Notes under the pieces: model-generated
Told to the model about the DNA's origin: nothing
What the model saw: only the letters and a program-made list of their open reading frames with translations
Databases searched by the model: none
Part shown: positions 8,204 through 15,431 of the stretch, piece by piece
How positions within the stretch are numbered: the stretch's first letter is position 1
Layout of the letters: each line of letters starts with the position of its first letter
Made by a program: the position numbers and the translations under genes
NCBI GenBank assembly: GCA_021641325.1
Contig: JAJXPD010000005.1
Span: 6,568-26,412 of the forward strand
Reading direction: 5' to 3'
DNA: 19,845 nt
From: Opitutales bacterium
GTDB lineage: Bacteria > Verrucomicrobiota > Verrucomicrobiia > Opitutales > Intestinicryptomonadaceae

Positions 8204-8626
8204 ATGAAAAAAAATACAGCAAAGAAGAGTGCGGCTCCCAAAAAGCCCGTAAAAAAGGCGGCGGCTTCCAATGCGGCTCCCAAGGCGGCGGCTAAAAAAG
8301 CTCCCGTAAAAAAAGCTCCCGCGGCGAAGAAAGCACCCGCGGCAAAAAAAGCCCCCGAAAAGAAATGCGCGTGCGCCTCTAAAAAGGCGGCGGGCAAAAA
8401 AGCGTGCGACTGCAAGGGCAAGGAAGCTCCGTGCTTCGGCTCGCTCATCTCGGAAGTGTTCTCGCAGTTGCAGGATACCGACAACCTTTCGACCCTCATG
8501 AAAGACTATTTCTTCACGGAACTGCTCAAACGCGGTATCGAAGAAAACACGGCAAACACCCTCGCCAACAAGCTCGACGTCCAAATCGAAAGCTTCGAAG
8601 CGAACATCGACTTCGCCGAAGACTAA
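8204..8626 (+). CDS. Histone-H1-like Lys/Ala-rich protein with acidic helical C-terminal domain
   Basis: This 140-residue protein has two clear parts. Residues 1-78 are almost only Lys, Ala and Pro in KKAPAAKKAP-type repeats, like the tails of histone H1, AlgP and chlamydial Hc2, which bind DNA or RNA through charge. The end of this part holds five cysteines (55, 57, 68, 70, 77) in CAC and CDC pairs, unusual for such tails and suggestive of metal binding or redox control. Residues 79-140 form a compact, acidic, probably helical domain that I do not recognise. A nucleoid- or ribosome-associated role is inferred from composition only. It has its own promoter and a strong terminator at 8653. Low-complexity DNA makes it prone to repeat-length variation. 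Confidence 0.75.
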   Translation: MKKNTAKKSAAPKKPVKKAAASNAAPKAAAKKAPVKKAPAAKKAPAAKKAPEKKCACASKKAAGKKACDCKGKEAPCFGSLISEVFSQLQDTDNLSTLMKDYFFTELLKRGIEENTANTLANKLDVQIESFEANIDFAED

Positions 8627-8652
8627 TTCCCTTTCGCGAAAATCTTTCACAG

Positions 8653-8682
8653 CCCGCGCGCGTTCACGCCGCGGGTTTTTTT
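8653..8682 (+). terminator. Rho-independent terminator after the H1-like gene
   Basis: The stem CCCGCG (8653-8658) / CGCGGG (8670-8675) is followed by seven T, 26 bases after the stop codon. Confidence 0.75.
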
Positions 8683-8744
8683 GCGTCCGCATTTCCCGCG
8701 TGATTGCGGCGGTTTTTTGCGTTTTTTCGCCCGCCGAAATATTG

Positions 8745-8775
8745 TTGCGATTTTCAAAAGTATGCTTTCTAATCG
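8745..8775 (+). promoter_or_regulatory. Tentative promoter for the aminotransferase
   Basis: TTGCGA (8745-8750), a long 19-base spacer, then TAATCG (8770-8775), ending 10 bases before the ATG at 8786. The match is weak, but the position is like that of the GH97 promoters. Confidence 0.25.
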
Positions 8776-8785
8776 TCTCCGTATT

Positions 8786-9907
8786 ATGAAAGTACCACTC
8801 TTAGATTTGAAAACACAGTACGTTCCCCTCCGCGAGGAGACCCGCAAGCTTCTCGACGACATTCTCGACAGCCAGTATTTCATCGGCGGCCCCTATGTAT
8901 CGAAGTTGGAGGAGCGGATTGCCGAATATTCGGGCGTTGCGCATGCAATCGGCGTGTCGAGCGGCACGGACGCTTTGATTGCCTCGCTCATGGCGTGCGG
9001 CGTTTATCGCTCGCCCCTCGACGAATCCCCCGCCGCCGAGGTAATCCTGCCCGCGTACACGTTTTTCGCCACTGCGGGCAGCGTGTGGCGTTGCGGGGCG
9101 CGTCCCGTATTCGTTGACATCGACCCCGACACATACAATATCGACGCCGACCAAATCGAGGAAAAAATCACCCCGCGCACAAAGGCTATCATGCCCGTCC
9201 ACCTCTACGGCCAGTGCGCCGACATGAAGAAAATTTGCGAAATCGCCCGCAGGCACAACCTCGCCGTGATTGAAGACGGAGCGCAGGCAATCGGCGCGGA
9301 GCAAAACGGCGTGAAAGTCGGAAACTTCGGCGATTGCGCAGGCCTCAGCTTCTTCCCCTCGAAGAATCTCGGCGGGCTTGGCGACGGCGGCATGGTCATT
9401 ACGAACAACGACGCCCTCGCCGTCAAAATCCGCGAAATCCGCAACCACGGCATGGAGCCGAAGTACTACCACAAGCACGTCGGCGGCAATTTCAGGCTCG
9501 ACGCCATTCAGGCGGCTGGGTTGCTCGTAAAGCTTCCGCACTTGGATTCGTGGGGCGAAATGCGCGCGCGCAACGCCGCGTTCTACAACGAGGCTTTCGC
9601 CGACCGTCCCGAAATCAAGACGCCCGTAATCAGACCCGAAAACAAGTCGATTTACAACCAGTACATAATTTCCGTGCCGAACCGCGACGCCCTGCTTGCG
9701 CACTTGCGCTCCATGGACATCGGCTGCGAAGTGTACTACCCCGTTCCCCTGCACATGCAGGAGTGCTTTGCGGCGCTCGGCTACAAAAAGGGCGACTTCC
9801 CGAACGCGGAATACGCGGCGGAGCACACTCTCGCCCTCCCGATATACCCAGAGCTGACGACCGACCAGCTCTCCTACATCGCACGGCATGTGAAAGCACT
9901 TCCCTAA
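8786..9907 (+). CDS. DegT/DnrJ/EryC1/StrS-family PLP-dependent sugar aminotransferase
   Basis: This 373-residue protein matches the DegT/DnrJ/EryC1 family, which transfers an amino group from glutamate or glutamine to a keto group on a nucleotide sugar for LPS, capsule or glycan building. Visible marks are the start VPLLDLKTQY, SSGTDAL (58-64) for phosphate binding, PAYTFFAT, HLYGQ, IEDGAQAIG (162-170) with the cofactor-binding Asp, and SFFPSKNLGGLGDGG with the Schiff-base Lys at 193. RNHGM and the C-terminal YPVPLHMQ are also typical. The ATG at 8786 fits the family start; upstream in-frame codons are extra. The exact sugar cannot be assigned (WlbE-, FdtB- and WecE-like are all possible). 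The last codon and stop appear to come from an inserted element: without it the gene would end one residue earlier at a TGA. Confidence 0.88.
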   Translation: MKVPLLDLKTQYVPLREETRKLLDDILDSQYFIGGPYVSKLEERIAEYSGVAHAIGVSSGTDALIASLMACGVYRSPLDESPAAEVILPAYTFFATAGSVWRCGARPVFVDIDPDTYNIDADQIEEKITPRTKAIMPVHLYGQCADMKKICEIARRHNLAVIEDGAQAIGAEQNGVKVGNFGDCAGLSFFPSKNLGGLGDGGMVITNNDALAVKIREIRNHGMEPKYYHKHVGGNFRLDAIQAAGLLVKLPHLDSWGEMRARNAAFYNEAFADRPEIKTPVIRPENKSIYNQYIISVPNRDALLAHLRSMDIGCEVYYPVPLHMQECFAALGYKKGDFPNAEYAAEHTLALPIYPELTTDQLSYIARHVKALP

Positions 9908-9998
9908 GGGCGTTTCCCTGTACGCCCAGACCGCTCGCGTACGCAAAGTACGCCACGCGCCCTGTGCGTACAGGAAAGCCACCCTTATGAAAGCACTT
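9891..9998. repeat. Insertion-like palindromic element flanked by an 11-bp direct repeat
   Basis: TGAAAGCACTT occurs at 9891-9901 and again at 9988-9998. The 86 bases between them form a large imperfect palindrome: the left end AAGGGCGTTTCCCTGTACGC (9906-9925) matches the reverse complement of 9966-9986 with small gaps, and an inner GCGTAC/GTACGC hairpin sits near 9937-9953. This resembles a small non-autonomous palindromic element (MITE- or REP-like) with a target duplication. Removing one direct repeat plus the insert joins CTT to TGA at 9999, giving the aminotransferase a normal stop. Confidence 0.55.
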
Positions 9999-10097
9999 TG
10001 ACATGCCTAAAATTACAGCGCACGGCGCGAAGATTTTAGAATGCGCTGGGAGAAAAGTGGAGTTGTTGGGTTGGCGAGCTGACTTATGTTTGCGGAA
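9951..10097. repeat. 147-bp tandem direct repeat, copy 1
   Basis: This segment is repeated without gaps at 10098-10244. The first 66 bases are identical between copies; the rest differs at about a dozen positions. It contains the right half of the palindromic element followed by sequence beginning ATGCCTAAAATTAC. Confidence 0.85.
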
Positions 10098-10244
10098 CGC
10101 CACGCGCCCTGTGCGTACAGGAAAGCCACCCTTATGAAAGCACTTTGACATGCCTAAAATTACGGCGTACGGCGCGAAGATTTTAGAGCGCGTTGGGATA
10201 AAAGTTGGGTTGTTGGGTTTGCGAGCTGGCTTTTGTTTGTGGTT
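10098..10244. repeat. 147-bp tandem direct repeat, copy 2
   Basis: Second copy of the unit at 9951, offset exactly 147 bases with no indels through at least 10238. The remaining bases up to the kdsB promoter (10245-10374) are AT-rich and hold no convincing gene. Confidence 0.85.
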
Positions 10245-10374
10245 AGCCGCTTATGCTCTCTTTTTGTTTATATTTAAGAGCCTCCGTTTCGGTTCGTTCA
10301 AATTTACATGTTTTCTCTCGTTGCCGTCCGAATGTTTTTTTATGGACTTTTATTCAAAAGCCGTGCGAAGCTGT

Positions 10375-10402
10375 TTGACTTTGCTTTGCGAAAAGCTACT
10401 AT
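10375..10402 (+). promoter_or_regulatory. Promoter for the kdsB-kdsD-pmt operon
   Basis: TTGACT (10375-10380), 16 bases, TACTAT (10397-10402), one of the best sigma-70-like matches in the window. The predicted start near 10409 gives a leader of about 19 bases before the ATG at 10428. Confidence 0.6.
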
Positions 10403-10427
10403 GTTTATTACAAAATAAGACAATATC

Positions 10428-11489
10428 ATGATTAAAGCTCTTTCAACGATTTTCGAGATTGCGTCGTTCGTAGTGCCGTTTTTTGTGGCACTCGTTCTTT
10501 TGGCGCGGTCGGGCGATTCGTACAGGGAATCCTACGAGATTTCCAAGCTCCGTTTTTTGGGGTTCACGCGTTCGCAGTACATTGCGTTTTTCCGCGTGCT
10601 CGGAATTCTCTTTCTGTTGCTCGGCGCGTTTGCCGTTTACAGAAACTATTTCTACGAGCCGAATCCAGAGCTTCAAGAATCCGCCGACTTTTGGAAGGAC
10701 ATCAACAACAGGGAAAATCTGCCCATTAAAAGCGCGATGCTTTTGGGGGCGGCAATCGCCATTCCCGCCCGCATGGGTTCTTCGCGTTTCCCCGGAAAGC
10801 CCCTTGCGCTTTTGGGCGGCAAGGCGGTAATCGAGCGCGTCTACGAAAGCTGCATGAAGTGCGAACGCGCCGAAAAGGTCGTGATTCTAACCGACAGTGT
10901 CGAGATTGTCGAATTTGCCGACAAAATCGGCGCGAAGTCCGTCATGACTTCCCCGAAGTGCGCCTCCGGTACTGAGCGCATTGTAGAGGCGTTCGAGGAA
11001 ATCAACGCCGATTTCGTCGTGAACGTGCAGGGCGACGAGCCTTTCATTTCTCCCGCGCTTGTCGATTCCATTATAGAAGCCCACGCGAACACCAATGTCG
11101 ATTTGGTCTCGGCGGCATCGAAAATTTCGGACGCGCAGACTTTGATTAACCCGAATGTCGTCAAGGTGCTTCGCGGCAACGACGGCTCGGCGGTGTATTT
11201 CAGCCGCGCTCCGCTGCCCTACGTCAGGGGAGAGTCGAACCCCGCCGAATGGCTCGCGCGCTGCGACTATTGGCGGCACATCGGCATATACGGCTACTCG
11301 GCAAAGGCAATTGCCCGCTACGCGTCGCTTCCCGTAAGCAAAATGGAGAAGTGCGAAATGCTCGAACAGCTGCGTTTCATAGCGGCGGGCTTCAAGTTCG
11401 AAGTTGTCGAAACGCAGTACGAATCAATCGGCATAGACACTCCCGCCGACTTGGTCGCGGCCGAGGAATTTTTGAAGGGAAGAATCTGA
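10428..11489 (+). CDS. kdsB: CMP-Kdo synthetase (3-deoxy-manno-octulosonate cytidylyltransferase) with N-terminal membrane domain
   Basis: Residues about 108-353 are a full KdsB, which activates Kdo with CTP to CMP-Kdo for LPS inner core synthesis. Visible motifs are IPARMGSSRFPGKPL (112-126), QGDEPFI (201-207), YFSRAPLP (257-264), HIGIYGY (284-290), LEQLR (312-316) and IDTPADL (336-342). The first ~105 residues are extra: two hydrophobic segments (about 8-25 and 57-72) separated by a basic loop, then a polar linker. KdsB is normally a soluble protein of about 250 residues. The frame is open throughout, so this reads as a fusion. An internal ATG at 10737 (residue 104) could give a normal-sized enzyme, and the upstream part could then be a separate product in the same frame. 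The good promoter is upstream of the longer form, and kdsD starts 2 bases after the stop. Confidence 0.88.
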   Translation: MIKALSTIFEIASFVVPFFVALVLLARSGDSYRESYEISKLRFLGFTRSQYIAFFRVLGILFLLLGAFAVYRNYFYEPNPELQESADFWKDINNRENLPIKSAMLLGAAIAIPARMGSSRFPGKPLALLGGKAVIERVYESCMKCERAEKVVILTDSVEIVEFADKIGAKSVMTSPKCASGTERIVEAFEEINADFVVNVQGDEPFISPALVDSIIEAHANTNVDLVSAASKISDAQTLINPNVVKVLRGNDGSAVYFSRAPLPYVRGESNPAEWLARCDYWRHIGIYGYSAKAIARYASLPVSKMEKCEMLEQLRFIAAGFKFEVVETQYESIGIDTPADLVAAEEFLKGRI

Positions 11490-11491
11490 AA

Positions 11492-12469
11492 ATGCAAGAC
11501 TCCGAAATAATATCTTTGGCGCGCGCCGCCCTCGAATGCGAGGCGAAGTCGATACTCGGCGCGATTGACAAGCTCGACGGCAATTTTGCGCGGGCGGTAA
11601 ACACGATTCTTGCGCACAAGGGCAAGCTTCTTGTGTGCGGGGTGGGCAAGTCGGGGCTTGTCGGCGCGAAAATCGCGGCGACGCTTTCGAGCACGGGCAC
11701 GCCCGCTGTTTTCATGCACGCCTGCGATTCCGTCCACGGCGACCTCGGCGTTTACGAACCCGGAGACCCCACGATTCTCATTTCCAACAGCGGTTCGACC
11801 GTCGAATGCCTGCGGCTTATCCCGATTTTAAAGAGCTTCAACTCGAAGATAATCGCCATGGTCGGCAACGTCGATTCCCCCATGGGGCGCGATTGCGACA
11901 TAGTTTTGGACGTGTCGTCGCACGGAGAGGCCGACCCGCTCGGCATCGTTCCGACAAACTCGACGACCCTCGCGATGGCGATGGGCGACGCCCTCGCGTG
12001 CGCCCTGATGAAGGCACGCGGATTCTCCAAGGAGGATTTCGCGCGCTTCCACCCCGCGGGACAGCTCGGCAGAAACCTGCTTCTGAAAGTGGGCGACGTC
12101 ATGCACAAAACGGCGGACTGCGCGGTTTCGAAAGAGTCGGACTCAATCAGAAGCGCGGTGATTGAAATGACGCGCAAGCCCCTCGGCGCGGCGTGCGTGG
12201 TCGGCGCGGACGGCAAAATGTCGGGCTTGGTGACCGACGGCGACCTCCGCAGAATGCTCCAGACGGCGGTGGATTTGGATTCCGTGAAAGTGGGCGACAT
12301 CATGACGAAATCGCCCGTGAGCGTCTCGCCCGACGCGTCGCTCGGCAAGGCGGTCGAGCTTATGGAGGCGCGGAAGTCGAAGATTTCCGTGCTGCCCGTC
12401 GTAGACGAGTCCCGAAACTTTTTGGGGCTTGTAAGACTCCACGACATCTACCAACCGAGTTCCAGATAA
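11492..12469 (+). CDS. kdsD: D-arabinose 5-phosphate isomerase
   Basis: This 325-residue protein has an SIS domain and two CBS domains, the complete layout of KdsD/KpsF, which converts ribulose 5-phosphate to arabinose 5-phosphate, the first step to Kdo. Marks are CGVGKSGLVGAKIA (49-62), the sugar-phosphate loop SNSGST (98-103), VHGDLG (81-86), PTNSTT (154-159), GDALA (165-169) and FHPAGQLGRNLL (186-197), which carries the conserved His. CBS domains span about 200-260 and 268-322. The start at 11492 is 2 bases after the kdsB stop; the longer frame beginning at 11249 only overlaps kdsB. HACD replaces the more usual HPxE before HGDLG, a mild variation. Supplier (kdsD) and activator (kdsB) of Kdo are thus in one transcript. 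Confidence 0.92.
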   Translation: MQDSEIISLARAALECEAKSILGAIDKLDGNFARAVNTILAHKGKLLVCGVGKSGLVGAKIAATLSSTGTPAVFMHACDSVHGDLGVYEPGDPTILISNSGSTVECLRLIPILKSFNSKIIAMVGNVDSPMGRDCDIVLDVSSHGEADPLGIVPTNSTTLAMAMGDALACALMKARGFSKEDFARFHPAGQLGRNLLLKVGDVMHKTADCAVSKESDSIRSAVIEMTRKPLGAACVVGADGKMSGLVTDGDLRRMLQTAVDLDSVKVGDIMTKSPVSVSPDASLGKAVELMEARKSKISVLPVVDESRNFLGLVRLHDIYQPSSR

Positions 12470-12470
12470 A

Positions 12471-13037
12471 ATGGGTCTTGTAGATACTGCGGTAATGTTT
12501 TGCAAGTACGTCGCCTCGCCGCGGCGCACGGGCACGGTTTGCCCAAGCTCGAAATACCTTGCCCGAAGAATGGTATCCACGGTCGGCAAGCCGCCGTCGG
12601 AGTGCTCTGCGGTGGTAGAGCTCGGCGCGGGCACGGGCGCAATCACAAAATATCTTGTGGAGGCGGGCTACGCCGACCGCTCCAAACTCTTCTGCATTGA
12701 GTTCGACGAAAAGCTTTGCGAAATCTTGAAACAGAAATTTCCCTCCGCGAACATTCTAAACGGCAGCGCGGAAAATATCCGCAAACTCGTCGGGAGCGCG
12801 GAAATTTCGGCGATAGTGTCGGGGCTTCCGCTCGTGAGCCTGCCGCGCGAAGTTGTGCGCAACATAGTTTCGGAGGTCGAGAATTCCCTGCCGTCGGGCG
12901 GGAGGTTCTCGCAGTTTACGTACAGCCTGCTCCGTCCGCCCGAAGTCTTGGGGTTTTCGCGAATGCGCCACTTGGGGGCTTCGTTCGTGCTGGCGAACAT
13001 TCCGTCCGCGCGCGTTGATACCTTCGAAAAAATGTGA
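12471..13037 (+). CDS. PmtA-like phospholipid N-methyltransferase (SAM-dependent)
   Basis: This 188-residue class I methyltransferase has ELGAGTG (50-56) as the SAM-binding motif and an acidic residue at 77 ending beta2. The flanking sequence is typical of the Rhodobacter/Sinorhizobium PmtA group: SPRRTGTVCPSS (16-27) near the N-terminus, SGLPLVSLP (117-125) and a GGRFSQFTYS strand (143-152). Members methylate phosphatidylethanolamine toward mono-, dimethyl-PE or phosphatidylcholine at the inner membrane. It begins 1 base after kdsD stops, so translation is probably coupled and it belongs to the Kdo operon. rRNA adenine dimethyltransferases share the SAM fold but lack this N-terminal motif and are longer. 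How many methyl groups it adds, and whether the substrate is a phospholipid here, cannot be read from sequence. Confidence 0.72.
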   Translation: MGLVDTAVMFCKYVASPRRTGTVCPSSKYLARRMVSTVGKPPSECSAVVELGAGTGAITKYLVEAGYADRSKLFCIEFDEKLCEILKQKFPSANILNGSAENIRKLVGSAEISAIVSGLPLVSLPREVVRNIVSEVENSLPSGGRFSQFTYSLLRPPEVLGFSRMRHLGASFVLANIPSARVDTFEKM

Positions 13038-13056
13038 GCGGTTCGCGCTTAGAATG

Positions 13057-13084
13057 TTGACACGGGCGTTTTGCTCCCTAACAT
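13057..13084 (+). promoter_or_regulatory. Promoter for the PpiD-like gene
   Basis: TTGACA (13057-13062), 16 bases, TAACAT (13079-13084); predicted start near 13091, about 18 bases before the ATG at 13109. Confidence 0.55.
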
Positions 13085-13108
13085 AAAGACTTTTAAATTT
13101 CTATCGGT

Positions 13109-14743
13109 ATGATTACTTGGATTCAAACAGTTCTTCAAAAACACCATAAATCGGTGTTCGGCGTTTTGCTCGTCGCAATCATCATTGCGTTCGTGTTCAC
13201 AATCGGCTCGGTGCCGTTCTTCGGCGACAGATACCGCACGGGCGGGCAAAAGGGCAAGGTATTTTACGGCTTCGACCTCTCGAACGAATCGACGCTGGCG
13301 CAGCTCCAAAACAGCGCGTATTTCGAAATGATTTTCGAGGGCGTACAGCCGCAGTCGGAAGCGCAGTTCACCCAGTATGTGCTCCGTCAGGCGTACCTCA
13401 GAAACCTCGCCAACGAATTGGGCATGACGCGCGTTTCGCAGGCGGATTTGGAGGCGTATATCCAGTCGTCGCCCCTGTTTGCGGGAGCCGACGGAAAGTA
13501 CGACGCCGCCGCGTTCAAACGCTTTGTGGACTCGCGCATAGGCGCGGGCAGAATGAGCGAAGCCGCACTTTCGGAAATCGTCTCGCAAAACGCGCTCGTA
13601 AACAAGGTCGGCAAACTTTTGGGCGGCCCCGGCTACATGCCCGCTTTCGAAATCGAGCGCGAGTACAACCAAGTGCACGGCACTTGGGACTTCAACATGG
13701 CGGTTCTCTCCTCCGACGAATTGAAGCTTAAAATCGCCCCCTCCGCCGAAGTTCTCGAAAAATATTTCAAGGACAATATCGAAGCGTACAGAATCGGCGA
13801 AGGCGTGGTCGTGGAAACCGCGTTCTTCCCGTCGAAGGATTTTTCTGCGGACATAAAGCCCACCGAAGCCGAGCTTTCGGCATACTACGCCGCAAACAGG
13901 GCGAAGTACGAAACCACAAAGGACGGCAAGCCCCACCTGCCCAAACTCTCCGAAATAAGGGAAAGCGTCAAGGCGGACTACGTTATCGACAACGCGCTCC
14001 GCGCGGCGGCTCATAAGGCGGAGGAATTCGCGCTTAAAATCTACGACGCCGAAGTTAAAAAAGGCTCGGCGGAACTCAAAAAAATCGCCGACGAATTCAA
14101 TGTCGCGCTCAAAAAGAACGCGGCGTTCCGCACGACCGATGCAAAACTTCCCGACGGCTTCCCCGTAGAGGTTGCGGCGGCGGCAATGAAGCTCGACGAA
14201 ACCAAATTCTATTCCGACCCGATTCCATCGAACGACGGCGTGCGCGTAGTGTTCCTCTCCGAAAAGCTCGACTCTTTCCTGCCGAAATACGCCGACGTTA
14301 AGGACAGGGTTTTAGCGGACTACGTCGCGGCGGAAAAGGTGAAACTGTTTGCCGAACACGCTAACAACCTCGCAAAGTCGCTCCAAAAGGCGGTTGCCGA
14401 AAAGAAGTCTTTTGAAAGCGCGGCTCGCGCGGGCGGCGCAAAAGTGGAATCGGTAAAAGACTTCTCGCTCGCAAACCCGAAAGGCGACGCTGTCTTGAAG
14501 GCTTACGGAGTGATTTCATCGGCGTTGCCGTCGCTTAAAGTCGGCGCGGTGTCGTCGGTCAAAATGCAGGGCGGCTCGGCATACATTTTCGAACTCGTGA
14601 AATTCACGCCCCCCGCAAAGTCCGACAAAGCGCAGCTCGACTCTGTTAAAGAGAGAATCGAACGCTCTTTCGGCGCGATAACTTCGACTTCGGTAATCAT
14701 GGAAAAGATTTCCTCGGGCGAAAAGGACGTCGCCGAAAAATAA
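13109..14743 (+). CDS. PpiD/SurA-like membrane-anchored periplasmic chaperone
   Basis: This 544-residue protein has a short basic N-terminus, one membrane anchor (about residues 17-33) and a large exported region. The part to about residue 200 (LRQAYLRNLANELGMTRVSQADLEAYIQ, then FKRFVDSR and ALVNKVGKLL) matches the SurA/PpiD N-terminal chaperone domain. A central charged helical part follows. The stretch 325-400 (ADEFNVALKKNAAFR, FPVEVAAAAMKL, DPIPSNDGVRVVFLSEK) resembles a degenerate parvulin module without the usual GG-D-G core, much as E. coli PpiD has an inactive parvulin domain. Likely role: holding newly exported or outer-membrane proteins in the periplasm, in keeping with the envelope genes upstream. 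It is a single-gene unit with its own promoter and a strong terminator. Isomerase activity is doubtful. Confidence 0.78.
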   Translation: MITWIQTVLQKHHKSVFGVLLVAIIIAFVFTIGSVPFFGDRYRTGGQKGKVFYGFDLSNESTLAQLQNSAYFEMIFEGVQPQSEAQFTQYVLRQAYLRNLANELGMTRVSQADLEAYIQSSPLFAGADGKYDAAAFKRFVDSRIGAGRMSEAALSEIVSQNALVNKVGKLLGGPGYMPAFEIEREYNQVHGTWDFNMAVLSSDELKLKIAPSAEVLEKYFKDNIEAYRIGEGVVVETAFFPSKDFSADIKPTEAELSAYYAANRAKYETTKDGKPHLPKLSEIRESVKADYVIDNALRAAAHKAEEFALKIYDAEVKKGSAELKKIADEFNVALKKNAAFRTTDAKLPDGFPVEVAAAAMKLDETKFYSDPIPSNDGVRVVFLSEKLDSFLPKYADVKDRVLADYVAAEKVKLFAEHANNLAKSLQKAVAEKKSFESAARAGGAKVESVKDFSLANPKGDAVLKAYGVISSALPSLKVGAVSSVKMQGGSAYIFELVKFTPPAKSDKAQLDSVKERIERSFGAITSTSVIMEKISSGEKDVAEK

Positions 14744-14761
14744 AATTTCGACATTCTGGGA

Positions 14762-14790
14762 AAAGGCGGACGCCGTCCGCCTTTTTTTTT
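14762..14790 (+). terminator. Rho-independent terminator after the PpiD-like gene
   Basis: The stem AAAGGCGGAC (14762-14771) / GTCCGCCTTT (14775-14784) with a three-base loop continues into a run of T to 14790. Confidence 0.92.
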
Positions 14791-14931
14791 GCGGCTGTTT
14801 CGCGAGTCCGTTTGTGCCCGACGGCGAACACAAGCGGGCTCGCGGTTTTGTTCGCCCCCTGTTTCACTTTATAAAAATTTTTTCGATAAGGGATACTAAA
14901 AGGGAAAAAGCGTTTTTTTTGTAAAAAATGC

Positions 14932-14958
14932 TTGTATTAATAATTCTAAGGGTAAAAT
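14932..14958 (+). promoter_or_regulatory. Tentative promoter for the CBM-like gene
   Basis: TTGTAT (14932-14937), a short 15-base spacer and TAAAAT (14953-14958) in an AT-rich stretch. A strong ribosome site (AGGAG at 15003-15007) lies downstream. Spacing is suboptimal. Confidence 0.35.
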
Positions 14959-15013
14959 TTTATGCAGAATGAATGCTCGGATTCCCCGCATTCGAAATCG
15001 AAAGGAGATGAAA

Positions 15014-15403
15014 ATGCCTACAACAAAAAAATCGGCAACGAAAACCGCAAAGACCAGAGAGCCCGCCAAGAAAGCGGCGGTCAAGAAAGTCGCGGCAAAA
15101 ACGCGGAAGACCGCTTCCTGCCCGAAAAAATGCGAAACGAAAGCGAAACTCACAAGGGTAATCGCAAAGTTCGACGCGGGTTGGGGCAACCAGCTTTACA
15201 TTCGCGGGCTCGGCGGCAGCCTTGACTGGCAGAAAGGCGTTCCAATGCAGAGCATCAGCGAAGACGAATGGCTGTGGGAACAGATTGTCCCCAAAGGCAC
15301 GGTTTCGTTCAAAGTTCTGCTCAACGACAAAAATTGGTCGGACGGAGAAGACCTTGTTGTCGCGGCAGGCGATACTGTTATCTGCCGACCGACATTCCTG
15401 TAG
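15014..15403 (+). CDS. Lys/Ala-rich tail fused to a CBM20/48-like carbohydrate-binding domain
   Basis: The start is set at the ATG at 15014, six bases after AGGAG, one of the few clear ribosome sites in the window; upstream in-frame ATGs lack this. The 129-residue product has a basic tail (1-46: Lys, Ala, Thr) with two cysteines (CPKKC, 36-40), then a compact domain (47-129): VIAKFDAGWGNQLYIRGLGG, LDWQKGVPM, EWLWEQIVPKG, VSFKVLLNDKNWSDGED. The pattern of Trp, WGN.L.IRG and FKVLLND.NW resembles the starch-binding CBM20/CBM48/AMPK-beta fold. There is no signal peptide, so it should be cytoplasmic. Binding of glycogen together with nucleic acid is one reading; regulation by a sugar polymer is another. 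The similarity of its tail to that of the 8204 protein is notable. Confidence 0.72.
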   Translation: MPTTKKSATKTAKTREPAKKAAVKKVAAKTRKTASCPKKCETKAKLTRVIAKFDAGWGNQLYIRGLGGSLDWQKGVPMQSISEDEWLWEQIVPKGTVSFKVLLNDKNWSDGEDLVVAAGDTVICRPTFL

Positions 15404-15431
15404 CCGAATGCTCGAAAAGGTAATTCACGCG

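Noticed and set aside
9630..10151. Minus-strand 173-residue frame with an internal repeat (MSKCFHKGGFPVRTGRVA twice)
   Set aside because: The protein repeat simply mirrors the 147-bp DNA duplication and the frame runs antisense into the aminotransferase; no start or family features.
10150..10431. 93-residue plus-strand frame starting MPKITAYGAK
   Set aside because: It starts inside the tandem repeat, contains the kdsB promoter and overlaps the kdsB start codon. The same start in repeat copy 1 leads to an unrelated reading, so it looks like a chance frame with a hydrophobic stretch.
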